Shown one piece after another: positions 55,427 through 63,942 of a stretch of 64,000 nucleotides of DNA; position 1 is the stretch's first letter, and each line of letters opens with the position of its first letter. A program made the translations under genes and the position numbers. Origin of the DNA: Pseudomonas graminis (GTDB lineage Bacteria > Pseudomonadota > Gammaproteobacteria > Pseudomonadales > Pseudomonadaceae); the NCBI RefSeq assembly GCF_001705435.1, contig NZ_MDEN01000066.1:330145-394144 (forward strand), read 5' to 3'. The notes beneath the pieces were generated by a model that was given only the letters and a program-made list of their open reading frames with translations, ran no database searches and was not told the DNA's origin.

Positions 55427-55551
55427 GGGCGCCTCCGGGTAAATCCACGGCGGTCAGTCTACCTCAAACGGTGTAACCGGGCTTGTCCGGTGTCAGCCCG
55501 CCGGGGCGTTGGCGCGCGTCCGGCAGGTCGACGAAGACCGGAGAGGATGAC

Positions 55552-55890
55552 TCAGCCCGGCGGCCAGTTCATCTGGCGCTGACCCAGCACGTGCATATGG
55601 ATGTGATAGACGGTCTGACCGCCTTTTTCGTTGGTGTTCATGACTACGCGGAAGCCGTCCTCGCAACCCAGTTCTTTTGCCAGGCGCTGGGCCGTGAACA
55701 GAATGTGGCCCAGCAGGCCCTTATCGTCTTCAGTCACGTCGTTGAGGGTGGCAATCGGCTTCTTCGGGATAACCAGAAAATGCACAGGCGCCTGGGGGGC
55801 GATGTCGTGAAAGGCCAGCACTTGATCATCTTCGTAGATGATCTTCGCCGGGATTTCCCGATTGATGATCTTGGTAAACAAAGTATCCAC
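55552..55890 (-). CDS. hinT: HIT family hydrolase HinT-like (GTG start)
   Basis: 112 residues from GTG 55890 with an AGAAGG ribosome site. The histidine triad YHIHMHVLGQ (about 96-105) cleaves adenosine phosphoramidates and nucleotidyl conjugates. N-terminal TLFTKIINREIPAKIIYED is typical of HinT. Confidence 0.94.
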   Translation of the reverse strand: MDTLFTKIINREIPAKIIYEDDQVLAFHDIAPQAPVHFLVIPKKPIATLNDVTEDDKGLLGHILFTAQRLAKELGCEDGFRVVMNTNEKGGQTVYHIHMHVLGQRQMNWPPG

Positions 55891-55976
55891 AGCCTTCTTG
55901 CTCCGTTTCGAGGGGGATGAAGGCAGTGTACTGAGCGTCCCGGTTCACGCCCAGACGTTTGTTGCGATGTGCCCCG

Positions 55977-56762
55977 TCAGACTGACGTACGAGATTTGAG
56001 CATCGAGCCCCAGAGCTTTCGCGTCATCCAGCGACTGGCAAAGCGCGGCAGGCGTGTCAGTAGCCTGTTTCGCCAACCCGGGATGATCACCGCACGGTTC
56101 TTGTCGAGCGCGCGTACCGTGTACAGCGCGACCTCCTCGGCGGTCATGTGGTCGTCGTGCGTAAACTTGCCGGCATCCAGTTGTGCGGTGCGGAAAAACG
56201 CTGTGCGCGTCGGACCGGGGCACAACACCGAAATCTTCACGCCGGTCTTGTGCAGCTCCTCGCGAAGCCCTTCGGAAAAATGCAGGACGTACGCTTTGCT
56301 CGCCGCATAGGTGCTCATCCATGGTCCCGGCTGAAAGCCCATGATCGACGCAACGTTGAGTATCTGGCCGCCGCCTTGCACCGCCATCAGGTTGCCAACC
56401 GTGTGACAGAGACGCGTCAACGCGAGCACATTAAGGTCGAGCAGGTCCTGCTCTTGCGCCCACTCTTGAGCGAGAAAGGGCCCGCTGTTGCCGATGCCAG
56501 CGCAGTTAACCAGCAAGTCGATGCTTCGCGAGCCTTCCTCGAGTTCAAGCAGAAAGCCCGAGAGGCGCAGCGGCTCACCCAGATCGCAGGCACGGAACAG
56601 CACCTCGACACCAAAGCGTTGGGTGAACTCGATGGCGATGCTCTCGAGCATCTCCCGGTGCCTGGCCACGAGAATAAGGTTGCGACCCCGGCGGGCGAGC
56701 GCTTCGGCCATCGCCAGGCCAATACCGCTGGATGCACCTGTGACCATGGCATAACGGGTCAT
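55977..56762 (-). CDS. Short-chain dehydrogenase/reductase
   Basis: 261 residues from ATG 56762, with GGAG at the right spacing; a longer frame adds 44 unlikely residues. Rossmann motif TGASSGIG (8-15), NCAGIG (about 89) and the catalytic YAASK (about 153). Ser is in NVASIMGF. The NADP preference is suggested by Arg residues after the first beta strand. The C-terminal Arg-rich tail may touch the membrane. Substrate unknown. Confidence 0.9.
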   Translation of the reverse strand: MTRYAMVTGASSGIGLAMAEALARRGRNLILVARHREMLESIAIEFTQRFGVEVLFRACDLGEPLRLSGFLLELEEGSRSIDLLVNCAGIGNSGPFLAQEWAQEQDLLDLNVLALTRLCHTVGNLMAVQGGGQILNVASIMGFQPGPWMSTYAASKAYVLHFSEGLREELHKTGVKISVLCPGPTRTAFFRTAQLDAGKFTHDDHMTAEEVALYTVRALDKNRAVIIPGWRNRLLTRLPRFASRWMTRKLWGSMLKSRTSV

Positions 56763-56817
56763 GCAATTCTCCAGTGTTTGCAGCTTGTATTGAGACAGCG
56801 TCCTTGCTGCCAGATAG

Positions 56818-57732
56818 TTATTGGTCGTCGTTGCTGTCGGACGAGTCACCACTATCGACAGGATCAACGGGAACGACCGGTTGTTCCGCGTCATCGTCGT
56901 AAGGCAGCGCTTGCTCGTATTCGCTGGTGGTGGCTTCGACCTGCTCCTGAACAGTGTTCAGACCACCCATCATCCCGGCCACTAAGGCCAGCGCCAGCAC
57001 CGCGAGCCACAGAATGGCGAGGACCTTGACGCGCGGTGTGTTGCCGGGCGGCGGCGGACCATACCGATTCGGGCCCGTGTTGCCAGGGACTGCCATCATC
57101 AGGATCGGAAAGAAGCTGCCCACCACCGGCACCAGATTCAGCAACAGCAACCAGGCTGACCAACCGGCGTCGTGCAAACGCTGGGCGCCGATCTGGATGC
57201 TGACAACCACGAACGCGACGAGGGCAACGGTGCCGAGCAGTCCGCCCGCCACCAGCGAAACGCTGAGAACGCCGACGCACACGGCAGCGACCAGCAGGCC
57301 GACGGCCACCAGCGCCAGACTCCACGCCAGGTAGCGCAGACGGCCGATTCGCCCCCGAATGGAGAACACCTTCAAGTCGCCTACGGCGGGCCAGTTTTGT
57401 GCGGCCGGCGTGCGCGGCGGTGCGTAGGGCGAGGCCGCAGGTTCGAAAGCCGGACGCTGTGGAGTATCTTCGACCACGTCCTCAAGCCTCAATGACACGG
57501 GCTCCTCGGGCTCGATACGGCCCTCGACACCTGCATCGTTCAACGCCGCGAGATAACGCTGCGCGTCGTCCCGCGTCAGGCTTCGCTTGATGGTCACGGG
57601 TTTGCCGGTGAAGAGACGATCAACGCCGGACACCTCAGTCTTGAACAGCTGCGCCAGGTTCTGGCGCGCTGTCTCCAGCTCAACGCCTGTTCGCAGCTGT
57701 CCCTCGAAAACGATCTTGAAGTGCTCCGCCAT
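56818..57732 (-). CDS. DUF805 membrane protein with extra N-terminal domain
   Basis: 304 residues. An N-terminal soluble domain (1-85, MAEHFKIVFEGQLRTGVELE) resembles domains that bind or modulate, followed by a Pro-rich linker. A DUF805 membrane module follows (about 118-230), with RIGRLRYLAWSLALVAVG, RLHDAGWSAWLLLLNLVP and GPNRYGPPPPGN. A last helix at about 238-258 precedes an acidic Asp/Ser tail. DUF805 function is unknown. It is 55 bases before the SDR gene on the same strand. Confidence 0.83.
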   Translation of the reverse strand: MAEHFKIVFEGQLRTGVELETARQNLAQLFKTEVSGVDRLFTGKPVTIKRSLTRDDAQRYLAALNDAGVEGRIEPEEPVSLRLEDVVEDTPQRPAFEPAASPYAPPRTPAAQNWPAVGDLKVFSIRGRIGRLRYLAWSLALVAVGLLVAAVCVGVLSVSLVAGGLLGTVALVAFVVVSIQIGAQRLHDAGWSAWLLLLNLVPVVGSFFPILMMAVPGNTGPNRYGPPPPGNTPRVKVLAILWLAVLALALVAGMMGGLNTVQEQVEATTSEYEQALPYDDDAEQPVVPVDPVDSGDSSDSNDDQ

Positions 57733-57776
57733 GCTGGCTTCCTTGTCTTGAGTTCATACGATATGTGCAATGCGCG

Positions 57777-58202
57777 TCAGAACGGTTTGACGACGACCAG
57801 AATGACCACAGCCAGCAAAATCAACACGGGTACCTCGTTGAACCAGCGATAGAACACATGGCTGCGACCAGGTTCGCCGCGCGCGAAACGTTTGACCTGC
57901 GCGCCGCACACGTGGTGGTAACCAATCAACAGGACAACGAGGGTGAGCTTGGCATGCAACCAGCCTTGCTGCAGGAAACCCGGTGCGAGAACGATCAGCC
58001 AGATACCGAATACCAGGGTAGCGATCATCGAGGGCATCATGATCCCGCGGTACAACTTGCGTTCCATGGTGCAGAAACGCTCGCGGCTTACGGAGTCTTC
58101 GCTCATGGCGTGATAGACGAACAATCGCGGCAGATAGAACAGGGCTGCGAACCAGCACACCATTGCAATGATGTGCAGCGCTTTAATCCAGAGATAGAGC
58201 AT
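57777..58202 (-). CDS. hemJ: Protoporphyrinogen IX oxidase HemJ
   Basis: 141 residues from ATG 58202 (MLYLWIKALHIIAMVCWFAALFY), a four-helix membrane protein of the HemJ/UPF0093 family. Conserved His in LHIIAMVCW, the R/H in YLPRLFVYH and Lys in AKL. It oxidises protoporphyrinogen IX in bacteria lacking HemG/HemY. A longer frame starting at 58262 is less likely. Divergent from argC. Confidence 0.9.
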   Translation of the reverse strand: MLYLWIKALHIIAMVCWFAALFYLPRLFVYHAMSEDSVSRERFCTMERKLYRGIMMPSMIATLVFGIWLIVLAPGFLQQGWLHAKLTLVVLLIGYHHVCGAQVKRFARGEPGRSHVFYRWFNEVPVLILLAVVILVVVKPF

Positions 58203-58335
58203 TTTGGTTTGTTTCCAGGGACACGGTGCCAAATAGTAGTGGCTTCCGCGCCCGTACGTCACGTTCGCGGTTGTCCCATCGGCAATCGACCCATATGATC
58301 AGCGGCTTTCCACTGGTTTCGTTGAGGGGCAGGTT

Positions 58336-59370
58336 ATGGTCAAGGTCGGTATCGTCGGCGGTACGGGTTACACCGGCGTCGAGTTGCTGCGTCTTCTGGC
58401 GCAACACCCAGAGGCTGAAGTGGTTGCGATCACCTCGCGCTCCGAAGCAGGTTTGCCTGTCGCTGACATGTATCCCAACCTGCGTGGTCACTATGACGGC
58501 CTGGCGTTCAGCGTGCCGGACGTCAAAGTGCTGGGCGCGTGCGATGTGGTGTTCTTCGCAACGCCCCACGGTGTCGCACATGCGCTGGCGGGCGAGTTGC
58601 TCGCCGCGGGCACCAAGGTCATCGACCTCTCCGCTGACTTCCGTCTGCAAGACCCGGTCGAGTGGGCCAAGTGGTACAACCAGCCCCACGGCGCGCCCGA
58701 ATTGCTCGACGAAGCGGTTTACGGCCTGCCGGAAGTCAATCGCGAGCACATCAAGGGCGCGCGCCTGATTGCAGTGCCTGGCTGCTATCCGACCGCCACT
58801 CAGTTGGGTTTTCTGCCACTGCTCGAAGCGGGCCTCGCTGATCCATTGCGCCTGATCGCGGACTGCAAATCGGGTGTCAGTGGTGCAGGTCGCGGCGCCA
58901 GTGTGGGCTCGCTGTATTCCGAAACCAGCGAGAGCTTCAAGGCCTATGCCGTTAAAGGCCATCGCCATCTCCCCGAAATCACTCAAGGGCTACGCCGTGC
59001 TGCAGATGGCGATATCGGGCTGACGTTCGTGCCGCACCTGACGCCGATGATCCGTGGGATTCACGCCACGTTGTACGCAACCGTTGTCGACAGGTCGGTC
59101 GATCTGCAGGCGTTGTTCGAAAAGCGCTATGCCAATGAGCCTTTCGTCGACGTGATGCCCGCCGGAAGCCATCCGGAAACCCGGAGCGTACGTGGCGCCA
59201 ATGTGTGCCGCATGGCCGTGCATCGGCCACAGGACGGGGATTTGGTGGTGGTGCTGTCGGTCATCGACAATCTGGTCAAAGGCGCTTCGGGCCAGGCCGT
59301 GCAGAACATGAACATCATGTTTGGCCTTGATGAACGCCTAGGCCTGTCCCATGCGGGGATGTTGCCGTAA
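58336..59370 (+). CDS. argC: N-acetyl-gamma-glutamyl-phosphate reductase
   Basis: Third step of arginine synthesis, using NADPH. 344 residues: VGIVGGTGYTGVELLRLL nucleotide motif (3-20) and the catalytic C150 in AVPGCYPTA. GCKSGVSGAG-type DCKSGVSGAGRG (about 177) and HRHLPEI (about 217). GAGGGG is the ribosome site. Followed by a palindromic repeat and erpA. Confidence 0.97.
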   Translation: MVKVGIVGGTGYTGVELLRLLAQHPEAEVVAITSRSEAGLPVADMYPNLRGHYDGLAFSVPDVKVLGACDVVFFATPHGVAHALAGELLAAGTKVIDLSADFRLQDPVEWAKWYNQPHGAPELLDEAVYGLPEVNREHIKGARLIAVPGCYPTATQLGFLPLLEAGLADPLRLIADCKSGVSGAGRGASVGSLYSETSESFKAYAVKGHRHLPEITQGLRRAADGDIGLTFVPHLTPMIRGIHATLYATVVDRSVDLQALFEKRYANEPFVDVMPAGSHPETRSVRGANVCRMAVHRPQDGDLVVVLSVIDNLVKGASGQAVQNMNIMFGLDERLGLSHAGMLP

Positions 59371-59377
59371 TAGCGGC

Positions 59378-59456
59378 TTCAGGCCTCAAGCGGCAAGTCT
59401 CAACTCGCTGGTGATAGCTGCTGTTTTTTGCGGCTTGTCGCTTGCGACCTGTGGCT
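59378..59456. repeat. Palindromic repeat after argC
   Basis: Imperfect inverted repeat related to 17606-17712: GCTTCAGGCCTCAAGCGGCAAG on the left and TGCGGCTTGTCGCTTGCGACC on the right, loop with TTTTTT. It may help end argC transcription. Confidence 0.55.
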
Positions 59457-59465
59457 GCCGTCACA

Positions 59466-59490
59466 ATAGTTGACCAATTTTCTAGGAGAA
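59466..59490 (+). promoter_or_regulatory. Candidate IscR type 1 site overlapping erpA -35
   Basis: ATAGTTGACC at the left matches the first nine positions of the type 1 IscR consensus ATASYYGAC, followed by an AT-rich centre and CTAGG. The right half is degenerate. It covers the -35 box TTGACC. IscR control of A-type carriers is known in E. coli. Confidence 0.45.
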
Positions 59491-59499
59491 GCGGATAAT
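59470..59499 (+). promoter_or_regulatory. erpA sigma-70 promoter
   Basis: TTGACC (59470-59475) and GATAAT (59494-59499) with an 18-base spacer, 48 bases before the erpA ATG. Confidence 0.7.
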
Positions 59500-59518
59500 G
59501 CGCGTCATTACGCATTAT
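59495..59518 (+). promoter_or_regulatory. Perfect inverted repeat over the erpA -10 region
   Basis: ATAATGCG and CGCATTAT arms, 8 bp each, separated by 8 bases, overlapping the -10 box and the probable start point. This is the geometry of an operator or of a 5' leader hairpin. Confidence 0.55.
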
Positions 59519-59546
59519 GACGGCTTAGCGCCGGGAGATTTTGAAC

Positions 59547-59897
59547 ATGAGCGTTGAATCCTTTACCCCAGTGGCTTTGGAATTCACCCACGGTGCCGCG
59601 CATAAGGTGAAAACTCTGGTCGATGAAGAGGGTAATGATCGCCTGAAGCTCCGTGTCTTCGTGACCGGTGGCGGTTGTTCCGGTTTCCAGTACGGCTTCA
59701 CCTTTGACGAAGACGTCGCCGATGATGACACCATCGTCGAGCGCGAGGGCGTCAGTCTGGTGGTCGACCCTATGAGCTTCCAGTACCTGGCAGGTGCGGA
59801 GGTGGATTATCAGGAGGGGCTGGAAGGCTCTCGCTTCGTGATCAAGAACCCCAATGCCGCGACTACCTGTGGCTGTGGCTCTTCGTTCTCGATCTGA
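59547..59897 (+). CDS. erpA: Iron-sulfur cluster insertion protein ErpA
   Basis: A-type Fe-S carrier delivering clusters to essential enzymes such as isoprenoid synthesis IspG/IspH. 116 residues from ATG 59547 with GGGAG upstream; the TTG two codons earlier is unneeded. Cluster cysteines C44 (GGGCSGFQYG), C108 and C110 (TCGCGSS) are all present. Promoter carries an IscR-like site and a palindrome. A strong terminator follows. Confidence 0.97.
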   Translation: MSVESFTPVALEFTHGAAHKVKTLVDEEGNDRLKLRVFVTGGGCSGFQYGFTFDEDVADDDTIVEREGVSLVVDPMSFQYLAGAEVDYQEGLEGSRFVIKNPNAATTCGCGSSFSI

Positions 59898-59914
59898 TCC
59901 CGGCGATACACACA

Positions 59915-59942
59915 AAAACGCCGCGCATTTGCGCGGCGTTTT
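59915..59942. terminator. erpA/anmK bidirectional terminator
   Basis: A 12-bp stem (AAAACGCCGCGC and GCGCGGCGTTTT) with an ATTT loop between the convergent genes, with flanking A/T on both strands. Confidence 0.9.
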
Positions 59943-59959
59943 GCATGGTGGGCGTTGGG

Positions 59960-61051
59960 TCAGGCCGGGTAGATCGCGCCCAGCACTCGCAGGCCTTTGG
60001 CCCCCGTCACGCTTGGACGGTTGGCGGGTACGCTCTCCAGCGCGCAATGGGCAAGCCAGGCAAACGCCATCGCTTCGACCCAATCAGGATCAACGCCGAA
60101 CTCTGCAGTGCTAGAAACCTTTGTTGCCGGCAGTAGCGCCGCCAGCCGATCCATCAACGCCTTGTTGTGAGCGCCGCCGCCGCAGACCAGCAGTTCTTTG
60201 GTCTGCGCCTGTGCCGATTGCAGGGACTCGGTAATGCTCAATGCGGTGACTTCGAGCAGTGTTGCTTGCACATCTTCGGGTCTCAGCGTTGGCATCTGGA
60301 ACAGATGGTGGTGAACCCAGCCAAGGTTGAATACTTCACGACCCGTGCTCTTAGGACCCTTCGTTTGAAAGAACTGATCACTGAGCATGGACTTCAGCAG
60401 CGCATCATTGACTGTCCCGCTCGCGCCCCACGCGCCATCGCGGTCATAGCTCACGCCCCGCTGTGCCTGAATCCAGGCGTCCAGCAGCACATTGCCTGGC
60501 CCTGAGTCGAAGCCGGAAACCGGTTTGTCGATTTCGATCAGGCTGAGGTTGCTGAAACCACCGACGTTGAGCACGGCGCGGTAGTCTTTGTTATCGTCGA
60601 ACAACGCTTCATGGAAAGCGGGAACCAGCGGCGCCCCCTGGCCACCTGCGGCGATATCGCGCTTGCGGAAGTCGCTGACCACGGTGATGCCCGTTAGCTC
60701 GGCGAGCAGGGCAGGGTTGCCAATCTGGATGGTGAAGCCGCGGGCCGGCTCATGACGAATCGTCTGACCGTGACTGCCGATCGCGCGGATTTCACCGGCT
60801 GACACGCTCTGCTGGTCCAGCAGGGCCAGCACGCCTTGAGCAGCGAGACGAACCCATTTCTGCTCGGCGATGCCGGCACGGGCCAACTCGTCCGGGCCGC
60901 TGGCGCAGAGCCCCAGCAGTTCGGCGCGAAGGTCGTCCGGCATGGGAATGTAGTAGGTGCCGAGCAAACGTGGTCGGTCATCCTGTTCTACCAGCGCGAA
61001 GTCGAGTCCGTCCAGACTGCTTCCGGACATTACACCTACATATAAAGTCAT
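59960..61051 (-). CDS. anmK: Anhydro-N-acetylmuramic acid kinase
   Basis: AnmK converts 1,6-anhydro-MurNAc from wall turnover to MurNAc-6-phosphate, the entry to the MurU salvage pathway. 363 residues: VGVMSGSSLDGLDFALVE at the start, GSHGQTIRH (about 90), and the C-terminal ATP region (LLVCGGGAHNKALMDRLA, about 285). Starts 3 bases after the M23 peptidase stop, so wall cleavage and recycling genes are linked. Confidence 0.96.
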   Translation of the reverse strand: MTLYVGVMSGSSLDGLDFALVEQDDRPRLLGTYYIPMPDDLRAELLGLCASGPDELARAGIAEQKWVRLAAQGVLALLDQQSVSAGEIRAIGSHGQTIRHEPARGFTIQIGNPALLAELTGITVVSDFRKRDIAAGGQGAPLVPAFHEALFDDNKDYRAVLNVGGFSNLSLIEIDKPVSGFDSGPGNVLLDAWIQAQRGVSYDRDGAWGASGTVNDALLKSMLSDQFFQTKGPKSTGREVFNLGWVHHHLFQMPTLRPEDVQATLLEVTALSITESLQSAQAQTKELLVCGGGAHNKALMDRLAALLPATKVSSTAEFGVDPDWVEAMAFAWLAHCALESVPANRPSVTGAKGLRVLGAIYPA

Positions 61052-61054
61052 GGG

Positions 61055-62488
61055 TCAGCGCTTACTCGAGGCCAGCATGGTGGCCTTTTCCTGGTCCATG
61101 CGAGCCATCAAAGGTTGGCTCTCCTGCATGAACCGCTGTTTTTCGGACTTGGCGATCGGATCAGCCATCGGCAGCTTCTGCCCCAGCGGGTCGACATGAA
61201 CGCCATTTACCTGGAACTCGTAATGAACATGAGGACCCGTGGACAGGCCAGTGGTTCCAATATAGCCAATGACCTGGCCCTGCTTGACGCTGGATCCGGA
61301 CTGAATGCCCTTGGCAAAACCCTGCATGTGGCCGTACAGCGTCCGGTAGGTTTCACCGTGCTGAATGATCACGGTATTGCCATAACCGCCGCGCCGTCCG
61401 GCAAGAATGACTTTGCCATCGCCGGTCGCCTTGATTGGGGTGCCACGAGGTGCAGCGTAGTCGATGCCTTGGTGGGCGCGAATCTTGTTCAGGATCGGGT
61501 GTTTGCGACCGGATGAGAACAGTGAGCTGATGCGGGCGAATTCGACCGGCGTACGGATGAATGCCTTACGCATGCTGTTGCCGTCCGCAGTGTAATAGTT
61601 GGTGTTGCCCTGTTTGTTCGTATACCGCACAGCGGTGTAGGTTTTGCCACGGTTTACGAAGCGAGCCGAAAGTATATTGCCTGTACTGACCGTCTTGCCG
61701 TTGACAACCTTCTGCTCGTAAATCACATCGAATTCGTCGCCCTTGCGGATATCCTGGGTGAAGTCGACGTCGTACCCGAAGATGTTTGCCATCTCCATTG
61801 TCATCGTATGGCTGAGGCCTGCGCGCTGGGCGGATTGCGACAGTGAGTTGTTGATCGTGCCATGCACATAGGCCGTGCGTACATTAGGTTTGCTCACGTC
61901 ACGGCTAAACGTATAGCCCTTGTCTGTGCGAGACAAACTGATGCTTTCTGTCTCGCTCAGCTTGCTGTGCAACTGCTTGAGATTGCCCTCAGGCGAGAGC
62001 TCGAATTGTAGCACCTGGCCATTTTTCAGTTGACTGAACTGCTTGGCTTGTTTGTCGCTGGCAATAACGTCGTGCACCGCCGTCGCAGGCAGGCCGACTT
62101 TGCTGAACAACGTCGACAGCGTATCGCCCTTTGAGACCACCACTTCCCGGTGCGTCGGGCCTTTGGCAGTAGCAACCTCTTTCGGGGCGGCCTTGGTGTC
62201 ACTTGCTGTCTTCGCGGCATCAGCCGGTTCAGCCGCATCACCTTCGATCTGGGCGAAGGGAGAATCTACGGGTGCCTCTGTGGCTTGAGTCTGTTCTTGA
62301 GCGTCTTGTTCTTGCTTGATCTGGTCGGCAGGTGTGTCCAGTTCCAGAGCAAGGTTGGTTCGTTTGGCTTCGACGTCGCTGGATGGGAATACGAGGAGAG
62401 CCAGGCTAAGCAGTGCGGCGATGCCGCTGGCTGCGAGCAGGTGGCTCTTCGGATAAAGCGGTGGCGCTTTAGGCGGAGTGTCGGTCAT
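61055..62488 (-). CDS. M23 family murein endopeptidase (MepM/OapA-type)
   Basis: 477 residues from ATG 62488 (MTDTPPKAPPLYPKSH), chosen by homologue starts, though the ribosome site is weak; a longer frame adds 33 residues. One membrane anchor (about 19-38), a Glu/Ala/Gln-rich stretch (about 50-120), OapA/LysM-like domain with VVVSKGDTLSTLFSKVGL (about 122), and an M23 lytic domain. In it HPILNKIRAHQGIDYAAPRG and GPHVHYEFQVNG hold the zinc ligands (HxxxD and HxH). It cuts peptidoglycan cross-links. It lies upstream of anmK in one operon. Confidence 0.93.
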   Translation of the reverse strand: MTDTPPKAPPLYPKSHLLAASGIAALLSLALLVFPSSDVEAKRTNLALELDTPADQIKQEQDAQEQTQATEAPVDSPFAQIEGDAAEPADAAKTASDTKAAPKEVATAKGPTHREVVVSKGDTLSTLFSKVGLPATAVHDVIASDKQAKQFSQLKNGQVLQFELSPEGNLKQLHSKLSETESISLSRTDKGYTFSRDVSKPNVRTAYVHGTINNSLSQSAQRAGLSHTMTMEMANIFGYDVDFTQDIRKGDEFDVIYEQKVVNGKTVSTGNILSARFVNRGKTYTAVRYTNKQGNTNYYTADGNSMRKAFIRTPVEFARISSLFSSGRKHPILNKIRAHQGIDYAAPRGTPIKATGDGKVILAGRRGGYGNTVIIQHGETYRTLYGHMQGFAKGIQSGSSVKQGQVIGYIGTTGLSTGPHVHYEFQVNGVHVDPLGQKLPMADPIAKSEKQRFMQESQPLMARMDQEKATMLASSKR

Positions 62489-62555
62489 AGGTAATTTTGA
62501 CTTTGAAAAAGATGAGATGGAAAAGATGAATGACATGATGAAGATGAAATAACTG

Positions 62556-62568
62556 TATAAAATATAAC
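62556..62568. promoter_or_regulatory. AT-rich promoter element between the M23 gene and tyrS
   Basis: TATAAAATATAAC, unusually AT-rich for this chromosome, in the divergent spacer. It can act as -10 region in either direction. No matching -35 is clear. Confidence 0.35.
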
Positions 62569-62699
62569 CAAATCTCGCCTGAGGCAAGCTTGCGATCGGC
62601 TCGCTCCGCGATTCGTCGCGCTCCTATTGTCAGAACTTGTATTTGGGCGCTGATCTTGTATGGTTGTTTCCCTTTGAAATACGGCATTACGGGGCGGTT

Positions 62700-63899
62700 A
62701 TGAAGTCGGTTGAAGAGCAGCTAGCGCTGATCAAGCGTGGTGCAGATGAACTCCTGGTCGAGGCCGAGCTGGTCACAAAGCTCAAGCGTGGGCAGCCACT
62801 TCGCATCAAGGCCGGTTTTGATCCGACCGCGCCCGACCTTCACCTCGGGCACACGGTGCTTATTAATAAGCTGCGTCAATTCCAGGATCTTGGTCATCAG
62901 GTGATTTTCCTGATCGGCGACTTCACCGGCATGATTGGTGATCCGAGTGGCAAGAGTGCCACCCGTCCCCCGCTTACCCGCGAGCAAGTGCTCGACTACG
63001 CCGAGACCTACAAGGCTCAGGTGTTCAAGATTCTTGATCCGGCCAAAACCGAGGTGGCGTTCAATTCCACCTGGATGGATCAACTCAGTCCTGCAGACTT
63101 CATCCGACTCTCTTCCCAGTACACCGTAGCGCGCATGCTGGAGCGTGATGACTTCGACAAACGTTACAAGTCGAACCAGTCCATCGCCATCCACGAATTC
63201 CTTTATCCGCTGGTCCAGGGTTACGACTCGGTTGCTTTGCGCGCCGACGTTGAGCTGGGCGGGACCGATCAGAAATTCAACTTGCTGATGGGGCGCGAGC
63301 TGCAGCGTGCATATGGTCAGGAGGCTCAGTGTGTTCTCACGATGCCATTGCTGGAAGGATTGGACGGCGTCAAGAAGATGTCCAAGTCGTTGGGTAACTA
63401 TGTAGGTATCCAGGAAGCGCCCGGCATTATGTACAGCAAGCTCGTCTCCATCCCTGATGCGCTGATGTGGCGTTACTTTGAGCTGCTGAGCTTCCGCTCC
63501 ATGGAAGAGATCGCTGCTTTTAAAGCGGGTTGCGAGGCGGGCGCCAATCCACGTGACATCAAGATCAAGCTGGCCGAAGAGATCGTTGCGCGCTTCCACG
63601 GTGAAGAAGCTGCGGCGTCTGCCCATCGTTCTGCTGGAAACCGTATGAAGGATGGGGAGCTTCCGGAGGATCTCCCGGAGATTGATGTCGCTGCAGCCGA
63701 AGACATGCCGATTGCTGCCGTCCTCAATAAGGCGGGGCTGGTTAAGAACGCTGCGGTCGCTCGCGACCTGTTGGCATCTGGCGGCGTGCGTATAGATGGT
63801 GAAGTTGTGGATCGCGGGTTTGTATTCAGGCTGGGCGCGACCCATGTATGTCAGGCCGGCAAGAAGGCGTTCGGCCGGATTACACTTCGTTCGGAATAA
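62700..63899 (+). CDS. tyrS: Tyrosyl-tRNA synthetase
   Basis: Charges tRNA-Tyr. 399 residues from ATG 62700 (MKSVEEQLALI) with GGGGCGG upstream; a frame 21 codons longer is unlikely. Class I motifs: HLGHT (about 49, HIGH) and KKMSKSLGN (about 225, KMSKS). DPTAPDL and FLIGDFTGMIGDPSG flank the active site. A C-terminal S4 RNA-binding domain (about 335-399) has GGVRIDGEVVDRG. Followed directly by an rRNA promoter. Confidence 0.97.
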   Translation: MKSVEEQLALIKRGADELLVEAELVTKLKRGQPLRIKAGFDPTAPDLHLGHTVLINKLRQFQDLGHQVIFLIGDFTGMIGDPSGKSATRPPLTREQVLDYAETYKAQVFKILDPAKTEVAFNSTWMDQLSPADFIRLSSQYTVARMLERDDFDKRYKSNQSIAIHEFLYPLVQGYDSVALRADVELGGTDQKFNLLMGRELQRAYGQEAQCVLTMPLLEGLDGVKKMSKSLGNYVGIQEAPGIMYSKLVSIPDALMWRYFELLSFRSMEEIAAFKAGCEAGANPRDIKIKLAEEIVARFHGEEAAASAHRSAGNRMKDGELPEDLPEIDVAAAEDMPIAAVLNKAGLVKNAAVARDLLASGGVRIDGEVVDRGFVFRLGATHVCQAGKKAFGRITLRSE

Positions 63900-63914
63900 A
63901 GTTCAAATAAGTGC

Positions 63915-63942
63915 TTGACGCCCCTCTGGATCTGTCTATAAT
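63915..63942 (+). promoter_or_regulatory. rRNA operon promoter
   Basis: TTGACG (63915-63920) and TATAAT (63937-63942), 16-base spacer, followed by a GC-rich CGCCCC discriminator. This is a near-consensus sigma-70 promoter 13 bases after tyrS. In PAO1 an rRNA operon (16S-Ile-Ala-23S-5S) follows tyrS, as I recall, so this is probably its promoter. The 16S gene itself starts outside the window. Confidence 0.75.
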
